The notes under the pieces are model-generated. The model saw only the letters and a program-made list of their open reading frames with translations, searched no databases and was not told where the DNA came from. From Agrobacterium tumefaciens str. B6 (GTDB taxonomy: Bacteria; Pseudomonadota; Alphaproteobacteria; Rhizobiales; Rhizobiaceae): 50,034 bases of DNA. Location of the stretch: contig NZ_LMVK01000018.1 of the NCBI RefSeq assembly GCF_001541315.1, forward strand, positions 1 through 50,034, written 5' to 3'. Positions 44,452 through 50,034 of the stretch are shown in pieces. Each line of letters begins with the position of its first letter. Position 1 is the first letter of the stretch. Made by a program: the position numbers and the translations under genes.

Positions 44452-45621
44452 ATGTCGGTAACGCTCCCCCGGGCTGGCCGGATTGCCATTCTCGGCACCT
44501 CGCTCGTCCAGCAGAACCATATTGGTGACGCCAGCTCGCTTGCCACATCGGCACGCGGCTGGATGAGCTGGGCCGAGGTTCTGTCGCACGGCAGGCTTTG
44601 CTGCCCAGTCCATCACGATCCTTCCGCATCGCCCGGCTGGGAGCCGAGCAACCGGCCGGGCATCAGCCGCTTCTTTTCCGGTCTCAATTTCGGAGTTTCC
44701 GGCCAAAAGGCGGTCGAGATCGAACGCCGGCTGCCGCGGTTGCTGCAATCGGATTTCGATCTGATCATCCTCGACGCCGGCACCAACGACATGATGGTGG
44801 AAACGCGCCAGACGATTGCCGACACGCGGGCAAGGATCGCCTCAGTCCTGCTCGCCGCCGGAAAGACCGTCATTTTGCTTCCCATTCTGGCGCGAAGCAC
44901 TGGAAAATGGCCGGCGGGCGGCCCAGAACGGGCAAAGGCGCACTGGATCAACCGGCAGAGCATCGAATTTGCAGCTAACAACGCCAATTGTCATGTCTTC
45001 GACTGGAACGCGGCGTGGATCGATCCTGACAGCGAATTCGGCGAGCCATATCCTGGCTATTCCGATGACGGAACCCATTTTTCCGTGCCCGGCGCCTTTG
45101 CAGTCGGGCAAGTGCTGGCGAACTATCTCGAAACGATCGTGCCACATGCGCCGGCCCGGCTCCTGTCAAAGGACGATCGCTTTGATCCGGTAAACAATCC
45201 AGCCGGCAATCTTGCATCGGATCTCTTGGCCCGAACCGTCACCGAAACGGGTGAGCAGAACCATCGTCTCGGCGGGCAGCTTGTCCACCCCGGCGCGGGC
45301 GTTTGGGTGGAAGCAATCTGCGATGTGGAGGTACCGGCGCATGATGGTGTCCTTGGAATATCGCTGCGACTGAGAGATGTCGCAGCCGAAGGACAGGCGA
45401 TGACAGCGCTGGCGCCGTTCCGTGCCGATGACGGTAGGCTCTTTTCATTTCCATCCAGACAGTGGAATGGCGCGTTGAGGACCCCTCCCCTGAAACTACG
45501 GCCGGGCAAAACACCGCCAGAACTTTTTCTCGATGTGATCCTGCAACCCGGTTCTCAACCGATCGAGATCGATGTTTCCGGCATCGATATCCACCCCATT
45601 TCAAATCCGGTGCGCGCATGA
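44452..45621 (+). CDS. SGNH/GDSL-family hydrolase, candidate deacetylase
   Basis: 389 residues. SGNH blocks are visible: GTSLVQQ (nucleophile Ser17 in a GTSL variant of GDSL), Gly in NFGVSGQKA, GTND in ILDAGTNDMM (Asn), and DDGTHFS (Asp, His). A C-terminal domain of about 170 residues follows. No signal peptide, so it is cytosolic like the lyase. In an alginate operon the natural inference is removal of O-acetyl groups from mannuronate residues. An alternative start at 44413 overlaps the SDR end by 23 bases. Ends overlapping the next gene (ATGA). Confidence 0.78.
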   Translation: MSVTLPRAGRIAILGTSLVQQNHIGDASSLATSARGWMSWAEVLSHGRLCCPVHHDPSASPGWEPSNRPGISRFFSGLNFGVSGQKAVEIERRLPRLLQSDFDLIILDAGTNDMMVETRQTIADTRARIASVLLAAGKTVILLPILARSTGKWPAGGPERAKAHWINRQSIEFAANNANCHVFDWNAAWIDPDSEFGEPYPGYSDDGTHFSVPGAFAVGQVLANYLETIVPHAPARLLSKDDRFDPVNNPAGNLASDLLARTVTETGEQNHRLGGQLVHPGAGVWVEAICDVEVPAHDGVLGISLRLRDVAAEGQAMTALAPFRADDGRLFSFPSRQWNGALRTPPLKLRPGKTPPELFLDVILQPGSQPIEIDVSGIDIHPISNPVRA

Positions 45622-46652
45622 CACATTCTCAGGACAAACCACGCCTGCTGATCGCCATGCGCAGCGAGCTTCCAGAAGGGTTCTTCGGTCCGCGAGAATG
45701 GGCAAGGCTGAATGCCGTAACACACATCATTCCGGGTTTTCCCTATACGGATTTCGACACGGCTGATGGTACCGAAGCTCTCGCCGAAGCTGACATTCTG
45801 CTCGCTGCCTGGGGTACGCCATCCCTCACACGCGAACGCCTTGCGCGCGCGCCACGGCTGAAAATGTTGGCCTATGCGGCATCATCGGTGCGTAGGGTGG
45901 CGCCCGCAGAATTCTGGGAGACGTCGGATGTCCTTGTCACGACAGCGGCTTCCGCCATGGCTGTGCCGGTTGCCGAATTCACCTATGCGGCAATCATCAT
46001 GTGCAACAAGGATGTATTTCGGCTGCGGGATGAACACAGGGCAGAGCGCGGCACCGGCGTTTTTGGCAGCAGGCGCGGCAGAAGCCTCCCCTATCTCGGC
46101 AATCATGCCCGCAAGGTCGGCATTGTCGGCGCTTCGCGCATCGGGCGACTGGTGATGGAGATGCTGGCGCGCGGGAAATTCGAGATTGTCGTCTACGATC
46201 CCTTTCTCTCAGCAGAAGAAGCAGCCTCCCTCGGCGCGAGGAAAACGGAGTTGGACGAACTTCTGGCATGGTCCGATGTGGTCTCGCTGCACGCGCCGAT
46301 CCTGCCGGAAACGCACCATATGATAGGCGCCCGCGAACTGGCGCTGATGACCGACCATGCCGTCTTCATCAATACGGCAAGGGGCTGGCTAGTCGACCAC
46401 GATGCATTGCTGGCCGAGGCGTTTTCCGGGCGGTTGCGCATCCTTATTGACACGCCGGAACCCGAGCCCCTGCCAACAGACAGCCCGTTTTACGATTTGC
46501 CCAATGTCGTGCTCACCCCCCATATAGCTGGCGCACTGGGCAATGAATTGCGCGCACTTTCCAATCTGACCATTACCGAGATTGAACGCTTCGTCACGGG
46601 ACTTCCGCCGCTCCACCCCGTCCATAAGCAGGATATGGAGCGTATGGCATGA
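45618..46652 (+). CDS. D-isomer-specific 2-hydroxyacid dehydrogenase
   Basis: 344 residues. NAD-binding domain with GIVGASRIGRLVMEM (a GxSxxG variant of GxGxxG), acidic D in VYDPF, catalytic Arg in NTARGWLVDHDAL, Glu in DTPEPEP and His in TPHIAG. It should interconvert a 2-keto acid and a D-2-hydroxyacid. Overlaps the SGNH gene by four bases and the next gene by four, so coupled translation is likely. The substrate is presumably a sugar-acid derivative in this operon, but it is not fixed. Confidence 0.85.
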   Translation: MTHSQDKPRLLIAMRSELPEGFFGPREWARLNAVTHIIPGFPYTDFDTADGTEALAEADILLAAWGTPSLTRERLARAPRLKMLAYAASSVRRVAPAEFWETSDVLVTTAASAMAVPVAEFTYAAIIMCNKDVFRLRDEHRAERGTGVFGSRRGRSLPYLGNHARKVGIVGASRIGRLVMEMLARGKFEIVVYDPFLSAEEAASLGARKTELDELLAWSDVVSLHAPILPETHHMIGARELALMTDHAVFINTARGWLVDHDALLAEAFSGRLRILIDTPEPEPLPTDSPFYDLPNVVLTPHIAGALGNELRALSNLTITEIERFVTGLPPLHPVHKQDMERMA

Positions 46653-47446
46653 GTGGTTCCGATTATTGCTTTTCGACCCTCGGCTGCTCCGAACTTAACC
46701 TGCATGAGACGGCCGATCTGGCAGAGCGCCATGGCATAACAAGCATCGAATTACGCGCATTATCAGGCACCATCGACCTCATAGCCGCACTCACTGCCGA
46801 ATTTGGCACACCTGCCCGATTTGCCGTCTTCCTGAGCGAACGTAACCTCAGGGTTGCCGCTCTTAATACATCCTTACGGTTATTCGGGAGCGATAGTCTC
46901 TCCGAGATTGAGCCCTTCATCGACTGGGCAGAGGCTGCCAACGTCGCCAATCTGCGGATATTCGACGGCGGCAAGAAAATTGGGGCAGAAGATTTGGACC
47001 GTTCAGCGGCACTGCTGGACGATTGGCACGCTGTTAGACAGACAGGTGGACTGAACGTCGACCTGATGATCGAAACCCATGATGCGCTTTCGGAATTCGG
47101 ACAGCTTCTCACCTTCGTCAAGCAGGTGCCGGCCGCCCGGATATTGTGGGATACCCACCACACCTGGGCAAAAGGCTCCGATCTCAAAATGGTTTGGCGT
47201 GAGATCGAAAGAAACGTCGTGCATCTGCACGTCAAGGACAGCAGGATGGATAGCGACGGAGAACGGCGCTATCTGATGCCAGGGCAAGGCGATTTTCCCA
47301 TCGCAGAGTTGCTTTCACTTCTTCAGCCGGATGAACGGCAAATCCCTCTCAGTCTGGAATGGGAACGCCACTGGCATCCCCAACTGCCACCGCTCGAAGA
47401 TGCGCTCAAGGCTGCGCACAGTTGGTGGCGACAAGGAGTCACCTGA
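46649..47446 (+). CDS. Sugar phosphate isomerase/epimerase-like TIM barrel
   Basis: 265 residues of the xylose-isomerase-like/AP endonuclease 2 barrel family: CSELNLHETADLAERHGITS at the start, metal ligands expected in MIETHD, ILWDTHHTW and VVHLHVKD and a late SLEWERHW. These enzymes isomerise or epimerise sugars, or dehydrate inositol derivatives, with a divalent metal. Shares one base (TGATG) with the following gene. Substrate unknown. Confidence 0.8.
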   Translation: MSGSDYCFSTLGCSELNLHETADLAERHGITSIELRALSGTIDLIAALTAEFGTPARFAVFLSERNLRVAALNTSLRLFGSDSLSEIEPFIDWAEAANVANLRIFDGGKKIGAEDLDRSAALLDDWHAVRQTGGLNVDLMIETHDALSEFGQLLTFVKQVPAARILWDTHHTWAKGSDLKMVWREIERNVVHLHVKDSRMDSDGERRYLMPGQGDFPIAELLSLLQPDERQIPLSLEWERHWHPQLPPLEDALKAAHSWWRQGVT

Positions 47447-48693
47447 TGCGCATAGCCGAAATTCACCTCACACCGGTCGCCATCCCCGATAGGCCACTTT
47501 TGAATTGCAAAGGTGTCCATCAGCCCTATGCACTGCGCACGGTCATTGAGGTCATATGCGATGATGGTACGGTTGGTCTCGGGGAAAGTTACGGCAGTAT
47601 CAAAGCGCTGGAAGGGCTGCGACGCGTTGCTCCGGCACTCATCGGACTGGATCCATTTCATCTGCACGAACTGAAGTCCCGAATCATAGCCGCCTTGCCG
47701 GGCGGTGGCGGTATCAATGCCAAATCAGCCGTTGCCGATCACAAGCTGACAGATGTGGTTGCATCTGCCTTTGAAGTTCCCTGTCTTGACATTCAGGGCA
47801 AGCTCCTCGGTCGCCCGGTATGCGACCTCCTCGGCGGTGCTGTTCGGACCAATGTACCATTCAGCGCCTATCTGTTTTTCAAGTTTGCGGGGCATATCGG
47901 AGAGGCGCCGGACGAATGGGGAGAGGTCCTGACACCTGACCAGATGGTTGGGGAAGCGCGCAGAATGGTCGAGAGCCACGGCTTCCAATCGCTGAAGCTC
48001 AAGGGCGGCGTACTCCATCCCGACCTTGAAATCGAAACTATGCTGAAGCTTCGGGAAGCCTTTCCGCGTCATCCTTTGCGCATTGACCCGAATGGAGGCT
48101 GGACGGTCGAGACTGCGATCCATGTCGCGCGCAAGCTTGAGCACGTTCTGGAGTATCTGGAAGACCCGGTCCTGGGCATGGACCACATGGCGCAAGTGGC
48201 CGCCGCAACCTCAATTCCTCTCGCGACAAACATGATCGTGCTGGAATTCGATCACATTGCCGCGGCCTTTAAAAAAAGGGCGGTAAAGATAGTGCTTTCC
48301 GATCATCACTACTGGGGCGGCCTTCGCGCCGCATCCCATCTTGCAAAAATCTGCGAGGTGCTGGACCTGGGTCTTTCGATGCATTCCAACTCACATCTTG
48401 GCATCACACTCGCGGCGATGGTCCACGCCGCAGCTGCGACACCAAATCTCACCTTCGACTGCGACACCCACTACCCTTGGACGGCTACAGACATAATCGA
48501 GGGGACGCCCTTCACGTTCCGCGACGGGAAGCTCGGTTTGCCAACAAAACCAGGACTTGGCGTATCACTGGACCGGAACAAACTCGCGTGTCTTGCGGCA
48601 CTTTATGACGAATGCAGTCTGAAGGAACGCGACGACACGGCTTACATGAAGCTTTTTGATCCCGATTACACAAGACTCGTGCCGCGTTGGTGA
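47446..48693 (+). CDS. Enolase-superfamily sugar-acid dehydratase, glucarate-dehydratase-like
   Basis: 415 residues. The KxK motif (SLKLKGGVL), RIDPNGGW, LEDPV, TNMIV, the loop LSDHHYWGG and a C-terminal MHSNSHLGI are the pattern of the glucarate dehydratase group, in which Lys and His act as bases on aldarates and Mg2+ is bound by the acidic ligands. Likely reaction: dehydration of a hexarate (or related aldonate) to a 2-keto-3-deoxy acid. Last gene of the run; a hairpin follows 75 bases later. Confidence 0.83.
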   Translation: MRIAEIHLTPVAIPDRPLLNCKGVHQPYALRTVIEVICDDGTVGLGESYGSIKALEGLRRVAPALIGLDPFHLHELKSRIIAALPGGGGINAKSAVADHKLTDVVASAFEVPCLDIQGKLLGRPVCDLLGGAVRTNVPFSAYLFFKFAGHIGEAPDEWGEVLTPDQMVGEARRMVESHGFQSLKLKGGVLHPDLEIETMLKLREAFPRHPLRIDPNGGWTVETAIHVARKLEHVLEYLEDPVLGMDHMAQVAAATSIPLATNMIVLEFDHIAAAFKKRAVKIVLSDHHYWGGLRAASHLAKICEVLDLGLSMHSNSHLGITLAAMVHAAAATPNLTFDCDTHYPWTATDIIEGTPFTFRDGKLGLPTKPGLGVSLDRNKLACLAALYDECSLKERDDTAYMKLFDPDYTRLVPRW

Positions 48694-48767
48694 GGTTGTG
48701 TAAGTCTCCCGAAGTCACCGCACTCCGGCCATTCTGGCGTCCAAGACGCTTTCCGTTGCATCCACAT

Positions 48768-48784
48768 GGGGTAAGCCATACCCC
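48768..48784 (+). terminator. Hairpin after the alginate operon
   Basis: GGGGTA and TACCCC are perfect 6-base arms around AGCCA. There is no T run, so it is a weak terminator candidate. It may instead belong to the left non-coding end of the following IS110 remnant. The region 48694-48882 holds no gene. Confidence 0.35.
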
Positions 48785-48882
48785 TTCGGATTCGGACATG
48801 ATTTGGAAGGTGGCTGTTCCCCGATAAGATGAGGTACGGGCTCTCGACTGGACGCCGGGCCCAGCATCAAAGGAGAACGGCC

Positions 48883-49384
48883 ATGGAAGAGTATATCGGC
48901 CTCAATGTATCTATGAAAGAGACTGCAGTCGCGATCCGCCGGGATGGTGTGCGTGTCTGGCACGGGAAATACGCATCAGATCCTCACGCCATTGCCGAAC
49001 TGGTCCGTAAACGGGCACCGATAGTGAACCGCGTGGTGTTTGAAACAGGGCCGCTCTCGGTGTTGTTCTATCATGCATGCGCTTCGAGCCGAGGGCCTGC
49101 GTGTCATCTGCATTGATGCGCGACACGCTAAAGCGGCTCTCGACATGGCGACGAACAAAACGGACGCGAACGACGCCGATGGGCTGGCCCGTCTGGCGGA
49201 AGTGGGATTCTTTCGCGAAGTCCGTGTGAAGGGGTTCGACAGCATGTTAGCGCGCACGCTTGTCGCGGCCCGCACCTTGGTGGCCGCCAAAATCGACTTC
49301 CGTGTATTCCTCAGACATGAACGACGATTCCTCGATAATCCTTTGGCTCGGCCAGACGGAATGCTAACATTAAAGCTCTGTTGA
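48883..49384 (+). pseudogene. IS110-family transposase, frameshifted and truncated
   Basis: From ATG 48883 the frame reads MEEYIGLNVSMKETAVAIRR and RVVFETGPLSVLFYHA. After a shift near 49070 it continues in another frame with HALRAEGLRVICIDARHAKA, ALDMATNKTDANDADGLARL and AEVGFFREVRVK. This is the DEDD domain (KTDANDAD motif) of a second, different IS110 element. The C-terminal Tnp2 domain is missing; the 3' part degenerates with a duplicated RTLVAA. Confidence 0.8.
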
Positions 49385-49407
49385 AGGTCAAGCGCCGAAA
49401 CGGCCCT

Positions 49408-49535
49408 TGACGGCGAAGGCCTCCAAGGAGGCGCAGGAGTTTGCCACGCAGTGGCTATCGACCTACAACAACGAACGTCCCAATATGGGCATCGGCGGCA
49501 TCACGCCCGCACAGAAACTGAAAATGGCCGCGTGA
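49408..49535 (+). pseudogene. IS3-family transposase C-terminal fragment
   Basis: EAQEFATQWLSTYNNERPNM then GIGGITPAQKLKMAA and TGA at 49533-49535 form the C-terminus of an IS407-type IS3-family OrfB. The upstream part of the gene is absent. A hairpin and probable element end follow. Confidence 0.8.
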
Positions 49536-49549
49536 ATTCTACCGCGGAG

Positions 49550-49566
49550 CCCCGTTGAAAACGGGG
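49550..49566. repeat. Hairpin at the IS3 element end
   Basis: CCCCGTT (49550-49556) and AACGGGG (49560-49566) form a perfect stem with a 3-base loop, 14 bases past the IS3 transposase stop and just before the IS630 sequence. Probably part of the IS3 right end. Confidence 0.5.
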
Positions 49567-49568
49567 GG

Positions 49569-49991
49569 ATTACCGCACGAGCACTGAGCGACGATCTTCG
49601 ATTACGGGTATTGAAAGCGTCTGCGGCGGGTATGCCTGCACGGCAGGCCGCCGCCCGGTTCGGGGTTGGGATTTCGACGGCGATCCGGTGGATCGCACGA
49701 GCGAGTGACGGTGAACCTACGTCCCGGCCGCAAGGCTGGCGACGGCCATCGGTCCTTGATGCACATGAAACGTTTGTCGTGGCCATGATCGACGACCGGA
49801 AGGACGTGACGCTCGATGAAATGGTCGAGCGTCTGTCTGTTGAGCGGCAAGTAGGTATCAGCCGAAGCGCGCTCGGCGCCTGGCTGCGGGGCCGCGGCTG
49901 GACGTTTAAAAAACGTATGGCCCGCCCGTCTGCAAGAGGATTATACGGTGTTCTGATCAGTCTGCGTCAACGTATACGGTCTCATGGGTAA
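49569..49991 (+). pseudogene. IS630-family transposase N-terminal fragment
   Basis: The frame ARALSDDLRLRVLKASAAGM, PARQAAARFGVGISTAIRWI and GISRSALGAWLRGRGWTFKK is the helix-turn-helix half of an IS630-type transposase. It lacks a start codon because the IS3 end abuts it, and after about 49911 it no longer follows the family, so the DDE domain is missing. The last 120 bases of the window show no further gene. Confidence 0.75.
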
Positions 49992-50034
49992 CTCCCATGG
50001 CCAAGATGGACATCCGCACGTTCAGAGCCCCATA

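Overview
The window looks like an accessory or chromid-type segment of an Agrobacterium/Rhizobium genome. The basis is high GC with rhizobial gene types throughout, plus an alginate operon whose lyase keeps the length (776 residues) and the catalytic residue numbering (His311, Tyr365, His531) that I recall for Agrobacterium tumefaciens Atu3025. No tRNA, rRNA, CRISPR array or replication origin was seen.

Layout. 1-6 kb is a toxin-antitoxin graveyard: a Phd antitoxin with a PemK-like partner, an orphan AbiEi, tumA with a frameshifted tumE, a frameshifted DUF4143 ATPase, an IS256 scrap, a PhyH-type dioxygenase, and a HigA-like antitoxin with a toxin remnant. 6-11 kb has an epoxide-hydrolase-like gene divergent from an Rrf2 regulator, an apparently complete IS110/IS1111-group element with a highly structured right end, an inverted 167-bp copy of its left end, an intact Xre/RES toxin-antitoxin operon, and an rpsU paralogue. 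11-26 kb carries a ClC channel, a cyclotransferase-like propeller with a regulator, a DUF899 pair, a ParD/ParE pair, fragments of MFS, OYE and BON genes, then stress and membrane genes (zeta-type ATPase inhibitor, split-barrel flavoprotein, LtrA, MscS-type channel, SDR) and a LysR fragment.

26-35.6 kb holds a large autotransporter with five passenger repeats of about 53 residues, IS3/IS21 debris, a membrane diguanylate cyclase, a TetR regulator divergent from a serine hydrolase, a decayed TRAP permease end and a NIPSNAP-family protein.

35.9-48.7 kb is a coherent catabolic operon: GntR regulator, ABC importer (ATPase, two permeases, binding protein), PL15 exo-alginate lyase, SDR reductase, SGNH hydrolase, 2-hydroxyacid dehydrogenase, sugar isomerase-like protein and a glucarate-dehydratase-like enolase-superfamily enzyme. 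Genes are tightly spaced or overlapping. The likely scheme is import of oligo-alginate, exolytic cleavage to unsaturated monomer, reduction, and a side branch for acetylated or oxidised sugar acids. The last 1.3 kb is a mosaic of broken IS110, IS3 and IS630 pieces.

The strongest leads are the candidate bridge RNA in the IS1111-group element, the repeated pattern of lost toxins with surviving antitoxins, and the extra esterase/aldarate genes attached to the alginate operon.
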